A stretch of 64,000 bases of DNA from Schistosoma mansoni (lineage: Eukaryota > Platyhelminthes > Trematoda > Strigeidida > Schistosomatidae): assembly GCF_000237925.1 (NCBI RefSeq), contig NW_017386026.1, forward strand, positions 1,550,001 to 1,614,000, read 5' to 3'. The position numbers and the translations under genes are program-made. Positions 54,401 through 64,000 of the stretch are shown here, one piece after another. Every line of letters starts with the position of its first letter. Within the stretch, counting starts at the first letter, position 1. Below the pieces are notes generated by a model that was not told the origin of the DNA, did no database searches, and saw only the letters and a program-made list of their open reading frames with translations.

Positions 54401-57400
54401 CTCTAGATAAATCGGTTAGTTAGTTTTCATGTATTTATTTATTCGAAATGAATAAGAATCGTGTTTTTTTTTTCAAAAATAATGGTTTTACAATTTGATA
54501 TATCAGATGTTTAGAATATTTTTTCTCGCTCTTACGTATATTACGATAAGAAGTTAATAAGACTAGTCGCGTCATATCAGAACAAGGATTCACGACCCGA
54601 AATAGCGAACCACATTAACACTAGATAATTCCTTATTCAATACAGTTACGGGCAGTCACACTCAGTGGGTCCAAAGATAAAATCAGTAAGAGGAAGGGAA
54701 ACCACATATTTAATAGTCCGTAGGCTCTGGCTATTTTTCCAAACTCAACGACCAATCGTATTTTACTTCCACCATCATAAATCACAACTCAAATTCACAC
54801 GTTTTCTGGCCTGAATTTCTTGTCTCAATAAACTGTGTCTATCACAGTAGTTTTCATCTTTCTCTCTTTTTTCTCTATTGGTGATGGCTACTTTTCCCTC
54901 TGGTTATTTATTTTTATTCTCTCTTCACACAGGTGTGATATGTAAAAAGACTGGGACTTATTGGAGCAGTAAAAAGCTGTTTTATAGTTAGCCAGATTTT
55001 CTCCTTATCGTTTGTAGTAATGGACGAGTCTTTTAGCTTTGTAATCTTTTCTTCGAACTATCTTGTACAAACACCTAGCCTCGATTTTAATCTCCTGAAG
55101 ACTACAAGCTGCCTTGTATTATTCTAGGCGTGACATCCAAAAAAGCAAATCTTGTTCGGAAGACTTATTGGTAGATATCATGGGAGCTTATTTTACGGAA
55201 ATAGCATTTGTGTTTACTTGCATTTACAAAGATCTTGCGAATGGGATGGAATATTAGACTACTAAATGCACAGTAGATAGCCAAATAATGTCTTTGATCT
55301 TCGGTAGTAAACTAAGGATGGCTAACACCCTGACGAATTTACAAAATAAATGGTTTTCTAGGAAGTTGTCGCTCTATAAGTTGGAAAATGCATTTAATAT
55401 CTGAAAACAATTGATTCCAATTGCTTATAAGCATCTATTTTTTGAAAATCTTGAACAGATTGCTCTATTTCTAGCGTTAATTTGTTCACACATGTGGGTC
55501 TTATGGCACATCCTTTCTTAGTACTGACTTTCGTTTTGTAATACGACTGAAAAATGTAGCAATTTGAACAGATACAGAATTTTACCAAGTTCTGTATTAT
55601 TTTCTTTGTTTTGTTTTACGAGTGTTAATCATTTACCCAGTAATAAAAAATCGTTTATTGTACTTTGCTTTTGTTTTGTTTTTGTTAAGGGTCATCAATA
55701 TCATATAGATGGCCGTAAAACACTCGTTGTCTTAGATCGTAGAAGTGGAACAGTTCTAAATGGTACTAGAGCACCTACTAGTGATTCTTTGATTGATTTT
55801 TTATCTGCCCATCCCACTTTTCAAGTAAGTTTTACTGTTTACAACATAACATACTTTTAAATTATTTACTTAATCTACGGTATATGATTAGATTTTGGAG
55901 AAACGTTTATTATATTCAATCTGTCTGTTAATGTCAAAATTAATCTGTACGTGTAAAAGGAGACAAATACCAAGATCTTTTACTGCTCTATTGTACTTAT
56001 TCCATCGCTTATGACCAATTTGTTCTCACAATTATTTGAGTTCTATAGAGTTCTCGTTTAATTTGAAGATAGGTCTTATAACCAACTGACATCAGTTGAG
56101 AATTTCTTGGAAACCAAAATGCACTGAAGAGTTGTTTCCTCTTAGTCTGTGATTCCTTAAAATTTCTCACCCATGGTATCACATGAAATAGGATCTGAAC
56201 TTATAAAGTAGGATATTATGCACGATACTATTTATTCACTGGATGTAGAGTTATTGGTTCTTATTTCTAACGTGATCCTCATTCACTATCTCTACCACTG
56301 TTCATATGATTGATTTTTCATTTTATGAAAGCTGGTAATGCTGACCTCGTTTCGATTCCCCAAGTGGAAGTAGATTGAACTGATTTTTGGCACCTGAAAT
56401 CTACTTGTTGAATTGCGATACCTAATCAAATCAGGTGATTACAATCAGTTAGTCTGTAGATTAAATAATAAACAGTTCATAGTCTAGTACACAAATCACC
56501 GTATGTTCATATGTTTTATTAATGCTGAAAACCCTCTAGTGTTAAATCTGCTTCTGTCCAGTCTTAAAGTATTTATTACATCAGATTGCTTGGAGTTAAT
56601 TTATTCAAAACAATATCAATTTCCTATTCTTTTTTGTTTTTACTCTAACAGGTTGTTTACAGTCGTCAGAAAAGTGATCGATCTCAAAAGACTACATCTT
56701 TCAATCAATCGAATAAATGTTCTGGACAGAATGAAGGTGAATTATTCGTAAATACTGAATATTTATTCAATGACATAATATTTGCACATATACAATTATC
56801 CCTTGTTCGATACAATACCGATTACCATACCGGTGAAATTAAAACTGTGCGTGAAATTTAGTGGCTTGTTCTTGTTTACTTGTCATTCACTTCACACTTC
56901 TATTAGATTTATATGATTCACATGCCCTTGAAGTCGATTAAAGTCAAAATATAAAAACTTACATTCAAATTGTTAACCTTGGGAACACCAATTAATTTTC
57001 AGCGTCAACAAGTGCAAAAATAACCAGTTCAATATGTCTGAGCTGATAAAACATTTATCAACCAATGCAAAGACAGTTAATCTGTAATTAATCAATGAAG
57101 CAGAAGAAAAAGATAGTGCAACATAATTTTAGTTTCATACTGGCATAGTATTCGTCTGTTCGCATCCACAATTTGGGCAAAGATCGAAGTCAAGACCTTC
57201 AGTACTCACGGCCTGCTCTTGACCACCGGATTACTGGGTACCAACCTAGCCGTAGATATTTTAAGTTTGAATCGATTTGCGATATACTGTTACTACCATC
57301 CAATGACAGTGGTGACAACTTTTCAGCTTACTCTATAAAAAAACTCATTTCGTTCACTGTAAGACCTGAAGATATGGTATTCGATGCCTAGTAGATTTGC

Positions 57401-60400
57401 TCGCTATCAATGATTGAAAGTTCCAAACTAGAAAGGAAGGTGTCTATTCCTTCCGGATTTTCAGTGGTACATCAACCGAGTTCAATCCATGATGAGTACC
57501 ACCTACAACTTAAACCAACATTCACAACACACACACACACACCCTGGTCAATAAAACAAGACCTCGCTCAATCTGTGTATATTATTGGATTTTTCAGATG
57601 GGGGTTAATCGTGTGGTACTAATAAGTTGTGGAAGCTTCTAGTATATACCAATTATCACTATGGTTTATTGGTTTAGTTCAAGTAATAATTTACTAAGCC
57701 CTTTAAACTTCTACTATCCTGGTATTAATATATTAGTTCCTTGACCAAAACATGTGGTATTTTTGTGTTTGGATGTGCGAATGGGTATAATTGTCATATG
57801 GAGTCTTTTTTACGTATGATGAATTTAACTTCGTTGGTTTTTTGTCTGTTAATCATTCGTAGTTAACCACCAGCTGTTCACTTTGTGTCTAACGTCATTA
57901 AGCTACTTATTAATCATTCAGTAGTATACTTATCGCAAACCTAATTTTGTCAACTTTTTCATCGTTTTGATAGGACCTTCAAATGTGAATAAAATCTCGC
58001 CGGAGTTTGATGCTTCCCGCTCACCTTCGTCCGTATCATCTGAATCAAATGATAAAAACAATAAACAACAGCCCTTAACGTCTGAGAAGGTTGAGCGTAT
58101 ACGAAAGAAATATCGATGTCTTCTTTTTGCACTACTTGAAAAAAGGTAAACCGAAACTCGCGAAAATGAAGATAGCTTTAAAGTGATGATGTAAACCGCT
58201 TCTTTTCATTTGTGCCAAGGTATATGTAACACTATATCATTCAAGTTGGTCAACAGGAAATCCTATGTTACCCTTAGGTGTCGTGCCAGTTGGCACTTGT
58301 CCCTGAAATCCTAAAGGAACTGATTCTCCCTGATCGATTTGAACCCATGTCACGCACTTTCACAACCTGAAGTATCGCTACTAGGTCATCTGACCGCAAG
58401 TATCTCGTAACAGGATTGAGATATTAGAATTGATCGTTGTTTTTCTTTATAAAGTTTTGTTCTCTGAGCTGGATGGTTTGGTTGATTGATTGAAATCAAT
58501 CCAATTTATCGGCCAATCAGAAAAATTAGGCAGAAACATAGAAACAAAAATCAAACCAATGGGATATACAACCAAAACAAAGAAATAAACAACGACAGAT
58601 ATAATGTCAACAAGAACCAATCAACATCGAGGTGTACAGGGCAAGCTGTGAACCACATATGGAGAAATTCGAATACTTTACTTCTACCAGAATTTTGTGC
58701 TGATAATGTCGTCCAGAAGGATGATGAAAGCTCCACGACCAAACCATCCAACTCAGAGAGCAAAACTCCACCAAAAATCATCCACCTGATCTACAAATCT
58801 TCTCCACCATCTCAAAATTGATAGTTCACATATAAGTTCACGGTTTCTTACCAACTACCTCCAACCATATAATGTCAAATTGCTTAGACTAGTGAGCACA
58901 TTGAAACTTGTTCGGTAAATTTCGAATAGATTTAAGGACTAGGTTAAAAAGCCAATTTATTCGTGGTACTAATGATAGTGTGAAAGATCAAAGGAAAAGA
59001 AGTACTGCGTAAGATAGCTAGTACTTTCAGTTATGTTGAAAATGAAACATTTTTTTCTAGTATTTAAATCTGGTTCTTAATTGTTGGTCGGATAGTTAAC
59101 CTAAACATATCACATGATTAAATATCGTGAAATTATTTCCATTCTGACGTTTAGTCCCACTAGTCTTCTGACACATTGTACTAATCAATAAAAGGTTAAA
59201 CGATAAGCGTACGTGGTAAACCAAGAATCAGCTTTCATTTCTAAGGAAAGAGACAAACACCACTAGTGGTTTTTTTCTCAATGGCCACACCTACAACCGC
59301 TACTGCTAGTCTATACACTTCTTTTTTCACTGGAGTAGCTAGTTTGGCTTATGTATATTGAGCTTGAGTATCGGTATCGAATCTCGGATACCTCACGTAA
59401 CAATACTTATCATTTACTGTCATGTTTTGTTGTCTAGTATCCCCTTATTTCCCGTAATGATACGCTGTTTTATTTCATTGATTTTTATTTTCAAACTTTC
59501 AAACAGAACACAAACCTCACGCCATATTTTCACAGCTAATCGTTCTAGATTGAAAACTTTAACTGCAGAATTGGAAGGTGTAATCTCTACCAGAAATAAT
59601 TTAACTAACTATTCTATACCATTAGATGGATCTTCACCACTGGCACAAGATTATCCAACATATAAATGTCAACTACATTTATTTCTTAATTGTTTAGATA
59701 ATCCTTGTATTTCAGAGAAATCATCCAATACTCTTAATAGTACAAATTCTAATGCTGAGTCATCTATAATGTTACGTGATCAATTTTTCGATTCATTAAT
59801 TAGTGGTACATTAAAACCTATTGATTTGACACATTGTCAAGACGTAAAAACATTGGAATCCATAGTGAGACGTACTCGTTTAGCAGATAATGCTCATAAT
59901 AAATCATCAGCTATCACTTCATCTGTCTCATCAAATAATGTAAGTGTATATTTCCATTACTGAATTTGTCTTATATTTGACCTGTTTTGTATATAAATTA
60001 AAGCAAAAATCAACATCATAAAAGTCAGTTATAAACTGAGTTGGACAAATTCTTAGCGTTGTCCATGAATCCTAAAAGCAAGAATATGTTACTTAATGAC
60101 CGAGAAGTGTTTGTAAGATGCACAAGTATTCTTTTCACAAGTTTAAACAAAGAAAGAAATAATACAATTACGTTTGTTGGTTAAACAAATTATAAGCTTC
60201 TAGTATGAATTTTAGACACTTTAAAAAGTTATAAAAATCTACACAATTATTGGCATGACTTTTGATTGTATTGTGTTATTTGCACTGGATGGTTAAATGA
60301 CAAGGCGTTTATTGTCATTTTGCGAATAAAACACTCAACATCAACTCTTAGTTCACATTGATCTCGTTCTTTGATGAAAAGGTGTTTTCATAGGTTCCAT

Positions 60401-62605
60401 CATCAACTTTATTTGTCTTTGTTTCTCTGTTGTGCGTTTTGTTTTGTTGATCTCTGGTCAAGTAATTAGTGAATCTTTTTTACATAAGTCGGTAAATAGA
60501 GTGTATTGATTTTCTAGTTTCTGAGGCTACTTTCATACCTTGTTCCCTTTATTATCTTGAGAGCATGAACAAAATAACATAAATTTATATTTATTTCGGT
60601 TAGTTCTTGTCGGCTGCTTACAACCTGTGATATTTAGAAATCATAATTATAAAATGGGTTTAAATTACTTACATGAGAGTTTAGTTTAAAATCATTTTGA
60701 AGGCATATCAGTATAATATAGGCAAAGGTGTAAATAAACTTAATGGAGGTAAAATCCGACTCACACGTCCTCGTCGTGCCTCCTGGATCATGGTAACCAT
60801 CCTATGTACTAACGTGAGCGGTAATGTGGGTGGTGGAGATCGGCCTAATCAACCGCTCTACCTATACCCGCAAACGATTACGAATGCTACAAAGAGTCAT
60901 TGCATAACTATTGAGGGTTCGAAAAGATGGTAAAAATGAGTCTGCCCCAAAAAATAAAAAAACCGAATGAGAGTGTTATGTAATGATTTTGCGTAAACAG
61001 TGCAGTCCCGGTAGTTGTGCTGTGCTTCTATGTAGCACCCTTCTCCAGAAGAGCCTACTAGGCTTCACCATATTCTTATGGCTGGAAGGGAAAAAATGGA
61101 CTGAATAAAGTATTGTAAATATTTGCCTTATGTTAAAGCACGTTTTATGAATACATTTGGCCACCAACTGTGTTTATAAATTTACGTTTACTTGTTAAAG
61201 CAGTTACATTGACCGAACAAAAATGATTGCATATCTTCGATTTTCTGAACATGCTTCAAAGAGCCTTCAAACAATAGAGGGAACCACTTTAAGCAGAGCA
61301 ATTACTAAATATTTCTTGGATACGGTACATCAGGTCGATAGCTTGCAATCTGTCAGTCATGAATAACACAGTTGAACTCCACTCTTCTGAAGTTTGCTGA
61401 AACCTTTGCTATCGTGCGTCAGGAACCTGATTTATGTGTTTAAAAGGAGATGGTTGTTAATCTTTCCATCCCTTGGCGACAAATATTCCTTCATTACATC
61501 GAAAAATCTTGTTGGACTCTTTCTATCAATGAATTACATCATTACGTGTTTTTATTTCAACCGTCTTATAGATTAGTAATTTTATCTTAATTAACTGAGC
61601 TTTACTCATTTTATTATTATCAACATTCGCTGATTACGTAATCAACTATTTCTTGCTTTTTGAACCTTTGTTATTATCAATATTGTAGCATGGCATTGTA
61701 ATATATTATCATTCTTTATTTTTACACCTTTGCTTATATCATACTGATTTACCTTCAAAATAACTCCCAACTAAACTCTTTCATATTATCCTGCTCAAAT
61801 CACTATTCTTGTTTTCTGAGAATAAGTTTATATTACTGATGTTTCGATTTGCTAGATACTTCTTAATAAATATATGAAGATAGCTATTTGTATTCAGAAA
61901 AGAGAGTAATGAATTCATTCTACTTATTCCATGTTCTCTAGTGACTTTTAACTATTTGTAAACAACTTGTTTCTTCTATTCTCCGAGATTATTACCAGTG
62001 TAGTTTGTCGTCGTTGTTGTCTTCGGTATATCTCCATTTATATTCAAATTTTAATCATTTTTTTTTCTTAGCAGGATATTTTGTATCAACTTGGTTTTAG
62101 CTTTCATTTCATTGTTTCATTTTTCAAACTGGAGGTGTACATTTTGATTTTTCGATCAATCACTGTAAGTACTGTTCCTTATTTTTCTAATGTTTAGGTA
62201 AATACAAATCATTCTAATGTCGTATATGGATCTATTCCTACTAGTTCTATGGGGATTTCCTCTTCAGATAGCTTTCCATCTTCCAATCTTCATACGGCCA
62301 CAACAATAACAACATGTCAATTGACTGAAACTACTAATACTACCACTGTAGCAACTATAGCAAATGAATTACCAATCTTGGATACTACAAGTGAACATGG
62401 CAAACATTTATATGATATGCATTGTAAACGTTGCACAAGTCAAACAAAAACATTGATGAAACAATCATCTCAACAACTACAACAACAGTTGCCAAAAAAA
62501 TCAATATCATCCCCTTCTAATAATACCACTAATGTCTGTGATGGACTATCCACATTATCTGTGAAAACAGAACCCGGTGTTAGCGGTACATTTTCTGGAG
62601 AAAAG
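42285..62605 (+). CDS. DIDO1: PHD finger/TFIIS-central-domain protein, DIDO1/PHF3 family (13 or more exons, 3' end outside window)
   Basis: Exons: 42285-42400 (5' limit uncertain), 42442-42512, 45894-45991, 47829-48012, 49666-49828, 50262-50566, 51374-51569, 54312-54414, 55690-55824, 56652-56736, 57974-58145, 59507-59939, 62198-62605. A candidate exon starts at 63363. All introns are GT-AG and phases agree, except that exon 8 has one base too many. The protein has an acidic/basic N-terminus, a C4HC3 PHD finger ([30 protein letters not shown]), a Cys knuckle ([19 protein letters not shown]), and a conserved block ([27 protein letters not shown]). The TFIIS-central-like domain begins [20 protein letters not shown]; then comes [14 protein letters not shown]. 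This order is that of DIDO1/PHF3/Bye1, nuclear proteins that bind chromatin and RNA polymerase II; a SPOC domain would be expected beyond the window. DIDO1 versus PHF3 orthology is not resolved. Confidence 0.87.
42442..42512 (+). CDS. PHD-gene exon after a 41-bp intron
   Basis: Acceptor ATTATCAG at 42441; encodes [20 protein letters not shown] and TQRR; ends AG|GTAACT in phase 2, which fits the next exon. The preceding intron is only 41 bp. Confidence 0.7.
42513..45893 (+). other. PHD-gene intron
   Basis: A 3.4 kb intron with a complete family R copy (45018-45541), TA-rich simple repeats at 44063-44098 and otherwise unassigned DNA. Confidence 0.65.
45018..45541 (+). repeat. Family R repeat, complete reference copy
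   Basis: About 520 bp, much more GC-rich than its surroundings, ending (AAAT)n. AAAATAACC flanks it on both sides (45012-45020 and 45538-45546), a likely target-site duplication. Contains the conserved 70-plus-codon ORF (45208-45438). Confidence 0.88.
45894..45991 (+). CDS. PHD-gene exon, basic/acidic
   Basis: Completes AGA and encodes [15 protein letters not shown] then [18 protein letters not shown]; donor G|GTGAGC, phase 1. [11 protein letters not shown] resembles the basic motif ahead of the PHD finger in DIDO1. Confidence 0.82.
45992..47828 (+). other. PHD-gene intron
   Basis: 1.8 kb, AT-rich; nothing recognised. Confidence 0.65.
47829..48012 (+). CDS. PHD-gene exon, N-terminal part of PHD finger
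   Basis: Phase 1 in, phase 2 out (AG|GTAAGT). Lys/Arg/Ser-rich then [15 protein letters not shown], the first two zinc ligands of the PHD finger. Confidence 0.92.
48300..48900 (-). pseudogene. RTE/SR2-like LINE C-terminus, second copy
   Basis: Collinear with the copy at 30793-31395: the CTTACTTACTC simple repeat, the CTC-rich 3' end, then sequence equivalent to the AETWRTT and [11 protein letters not shown] regions, with several frame breaks. Minus orientation in a PHD-gene intron. Confidence 0.75.
49666..49828 (+). CDS. PHD-gene exon, main PHD finger
   Basis: Starts [20 protein letters not shown] and ends after [10 protein letters not shown] and DKVDH|GTAAGT. Supplies the C-x2-C, H-x2-C and C-x2-C ligand pairs; with the previous exon the C4HC3 set is complete. 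Confidence 0.93.
50262..50566 (+). CDS. PHD-gene exon, Ser/Thr/Glu-rich
   Basis: Acceptor TTTTTTTTCACAG. Encodes [18 protein letters not shown] and [20 protein letters not shown], then an acidic Ser-rich tail; donor TC|GTAAGT, phase 2. Confidence 0.85.
51374..51569 (+). CDS. PHD-gene exon with first half of a Cys knuckle
   Basis: Encodes [18 protein letters not shown] and [13 protein letters not shown]; donor CAA|GTATGT at 51570 in phase 0. A family R repeat starts 19 bp into the intron. Confidence 0.85.
51589..51998 (-). repeat. Family R repeat, 5'-truncated
   Basis: Minus orientation, A-tail complement at the left. It is missing the terminal 120 or so bases at the right. Carries the conserved ORF (51672-51890 on the minus strand). 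Confidence 0.85.
52255..52395 (+). repeat. Degenerate family H SINE
   Basis: GGTTCTGGGTTCGGTCC head and CAGTGCTTCTTGGTTTTCAA tail remain; the hammerhead core is gone. Confidence 0.45.
52595..52690 (-). repeat. Sm-alpha fragment lacking the ribozyme
   Basis: Shares GGCATATGTGCATACTGTGC and flanks with 24230-24275; truncated before the hammerhead. Confidence 0.65.
53235..53358 (-). repeat. Family R repeat, short truncated copy with 10-bp TSD
   Basis: Only the A-tailed 113 or so bases are present. CCACCCCTTC occurs on both sides (53225-53234 and 53359-53368), a perfect target-site duplication. Confidence 0.85.
54040..54215 (+). repeat. Second tRNA-headed SINE-like family (family P)
   Basis: GACATGGGTTCAAATCCACC (B-box-like) then AGTTCCCTCAAGATTACAGG and a tail with CAACTACCTCTAACC. 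Related to 58215-58420 in inverse orientation. Confidence 0.5.
54312..54414 (+). CDS. PHD-gene exon, second half of Cys knuckle, with apparent 1-nt insertion
   Basis: In the frame expected from the previous exon it starts VSVYCSNQ, continuing the Cys knuckle, but then meets TGA. One base over, the frame reads [20 protein letters not shown] and DPLDKS|GTTAGT, fitting the next exon in phase 0. At 103 nt the exon is one nt longer than a multiple of three. The surplus base lies at AACCAGGTGT (54332-54341), just where YCSN-x-C should be. Confidence 0.75.
55690..55824 (+). CDS. PHD-gene exon (conserved block)
   Basis: Phase 0 to phase 0, 45 codons: [51 protein letters not shown]. The pattern R-x-G-x-x-L-x-G-x-x-A-P-T ... 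HPTF is shared by DIDO1/PHF3 proteins ahead of the TFIIS-like domain. Confidence 0.85.
56652..56736 (+). CDS. PHD-gene exon, Ser/Gln-rich
   Basis: [20 protein letters not shown]; donor G|GTGAAT, phase 1. Acceptor tract TTTTTACTCTAACAG. Confidence 0.8.
57974..58145 (+). CDS. PHD-gene exon, start of TFIIS-central-like domain
   Basis: [20 protein letters not shown], then [20 protein letters not shown] and LEK; ends AG|GTAAAC, phase 2. The basic [19 protein letters not shown] helix is the typical N-terminus of TFS2M domains. Confidence 0.87.
58215..58420 (-). repeat. Family P SINE-like copy
   Basis: On the minus strand GTGACATGGGTTCAAATCGA then AGTTCCTTTAGGATTTCAGG; partner of 54040-54215. Confidence 0.5.
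59507..59939 (+). CDS. PHD-gene exon, rest of TFIIS-central-like domain
   Basis: Completes Arg, then [39 protein letters not shown], a Ser/Asn-rich insert, [19 protein letters not shown] and [11 protein letters not shown]; phase 0 donor AAT|GTAAGT. The Y-K[13 protein letters not shown] and L-x-x-G-x-L-K-P patterns match the TFS2M fold, with an insert between them. Confidence 0.83.
59940..62197 (+). other. PHD-gene intron
   Basis: 2.3 kb; a slightly GC-richer patch at 60740-60900 has no recognisable coding motif. Nothing else seen. Confidence 0.6.
62198..62605 (+). CDS. PHD-gene exon, Ser/Thr-rich with HxxHLYDxxCKxC motif
   Basis: 136 codons, phase 0 in and out: [20 protein letters not shown], a Thr-rich stretch, then [20 protein letters not shown], poly-Gln and Ser/Asn runs, ending [19 protein letters not shown]-x-x-H-x-x-HL-x-D-x-x-C-K-x-C is a conserved mark of DIDO1/PHF3 after the TFIIS-like domain. 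Confidence 0.88.
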
Positions 62606-62723
62606 GTAGTCTGTATTATTATTTGTTTGGTTTGGAGTTTCATTGTACGTTGACCTTGCAAACAATCATGTATTTGTACCGGCGAGAATGAGATCATAAT
62701 TAATTAGTATGGAACGAATTGTG

Positions 62724-62905
62724 GAGATTGTAGAGTTTTCACAGTCGGAAATACCAAATGATCTTAACTAAATCACCATTGAAAACCTAAAAGGACTAGA
62801 CCAAGTGTCCTGAGTTCGATTCTCAAATGTGTGGGGTCGTGAATCGACTGGGACGAAACGGCTGCATAGTACTTTAAGGTTTTTATCACTGGTCTAATCA
62901 AGATC
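62724..62905 (+). repeat. Degenerate family H SINE
   Basis: GTCCTGAGTTCGATTCTCAA head, GGGACGAAACGGCTGC remnant and CTTTAAGGTTTTTATCACTG tail. CTGAGGA is absent. Confidence 0.5.
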
Positions 62906-63362
62906 CTTTTGCGGTTGAAACAATGAAAAAATCATAATTAATTGTTTAAATTAGTGTTCCACATGGACATATAGTCCATAGAAATGTTCTGTGAATTCAA
63001 AAATGAGTCGTCATAATCAAGACACTAGGTGCTGTGACATCAACTAGCGAAGTATTAGATTCATATACCTTAAGTAATAGGAAAAATATGTGGTTTATTT
63101 AGTTGAAGTCTCTCTCTGTTTTTGCTTTCGAAATTAAGTACTACTTATTCTCTGTTGATTTGTATTCGTTTATACTTTTCAAACAACTCGTCATTATCTA
63201 TTATTGAAATAGTTGTGTTAGATCTTAAATCCTTTAGCAATAATTATGTATTTTTACTAAAAGTGTGGTCATCAATCAGTCAATCACAATGCAGAACCTA
63301 ACACACATGTACGCCAGATCAAATTCCCATACCCCATTAGCACAAAGAGATCAAATTTTCAG

Positions 63363-63481
63363 GGCAAATCCCAGAGTATTAGAGGTAGTAACTGTATTAG
63401 TGGTAATGGAAAAGATTGTGCAACAATTATACGTCACGAGAAAATACAAATTAGTAAAATAAAAAAATTGTTACGACATAG
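63363..63481 (+). CDS. Candidate next exon of the PHD gene
   Basis: Acceptor TTTTCAG at 63356-63362. Phase 0 entry fits the previous donor and gives GKSQSIRGSNCISGNGKDCA then TIIRHEKIQISKIKKLLRHR; a donor-like AG|GTTAAA follows at 63482. Frame fit is the only support. Confidence 0.45.
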
Positions 63482-64000
63482 GTTAAATACACATCCACCA
63501 TTGCGAATTATTTTGAACCACGTTACTTAAAGTCCCTAATCATTGGTTAAGATAATCCTGCGGGCCTCAACCTATACTTACCTACATGGCTTAGCTCAAT
63601 AGTCAGTTTCGTCATGGACTGATGACATTTCTTAGTTTGACTACCCTAAAATATATGGGCAATGATTTTAAGATACCTATGATCGACAACTAGTAACCTA
63701 AGAATATTCTCTATTCTTAATGGCCATGTTTCATACTCATAAAGTGGAACGAAAAGAACTGCTGTGCACCATGCGCTTCATTTAGTTGGCGGACGGCTAT
63801 CTCGCCTACTGCACAAGCGACACGATTGAGCTTTTTAAATTCGTACCGAAATTTTGTCAGGCACCAACCCATCTGGACTGATGAGAATTCGAAAGTAAGT
63901 AAAATAATCGATACATCAAACTATCTGACTCCCAGTCATTAGTTCTGGTGCTAAAACATTTGACAGTTTCCACTCATAAATTCTTACCAGTATAATGACA
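63482..64000. other. Intron or flank, no gene recognised
   Basis: No ORF or repeat could be assigned; the PHD gene should continue to the right of the window. Confidence 0.4.

Noticed and set aside
58486-58821. 111-codon hydrophilic ORF as a PHD-gene exon.
   Set aside because: Exons 57974-58145 and 59507-59939 join in phase without it, and no acceptor/donor pair suits its frame.
63880-63900. CTGATGAGAATTCGAAAG resembles a hammerhead core, with GTC upstream.
   Set aside because: Helix II would be GAATTC with no room for a loop, and the sequences next to the candidate cleavage site and CTGATGA do not pair as helix I.

Overview
The window reads as a blood-fluke (Schistosoma-type) nuclear genome segment. 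The evidence is AT-rich DNA, two split genes with GT-AG introns from 41 bp to several kb, and dense flatworm retroelements: a CsRn1/Boudicca-type Ty3 element, a BEL/Pao element, CR1-like and RTE/SR2-like LINEs, a Penelope remnant, and SINEs that carry hammerhead ribozyme cores of the Sm-alpha kind. The species within the genus cannot be fixed by reading alone.

Layout. 1-2335 is a minus-strand Ty3/Gypsy gag-pol with a CHCC gag finger and a tRNA-Trp-like primer site. 2676-5191 is a broken plus-strand BEL/Pao gag-pol; its LTR (5328-7562) is split by about 2.1 kb between 51-bp direct duplications. 7684-12419 is a complete, uninterrupted Ty3/Gypsy element (1382 codons). 12420-14860 is a decayed CR1-like LINE. 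17398-34328 is a seven-exon plus-strand gene encoding a 666-residue LRR plus guanylate-kinase-like protein, an LRGUK homologue; reading frame and splice phase agree at every junction. Its introns hold nearly all the SINE foldbacks, a Penelope remnant, an SR2-like fragment and a CR1-like LINE. 36454-38046 is an LTR, primer site and gag ORF that runs into a 200-N gap; a near-identical SINE lies on each side. 40850-42140 is another CR1-like fragment. From about 42285 to past 62605 lies a second plus-strand gene of at least 13 exons encoding a PHD finger and a TFIIS-central-like domain (DIDO1/PHF3 family). Its 3' part, where a SPOC domain would be expected, is outside the window.

The most striking structure is a tRNA-headed SINE whose body folds as a type I hammerhead ribozyme. 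In the LRGUK introns it occurs repeatedly as head-to-head or tail-to-tail inverted pairs. One pair is built from the canonical Sm-alpha ribozyme unit. The two host genes look unrelated in function: the first belongs to a family with a sperm-tail/acrosome role in mammals, the second to a transcription/chromatin reader family. They share only strand and neighbourhood. A second dispersed family of about 520 bp, A-tailed, keeps a 70-75-codon ORF in three copies.
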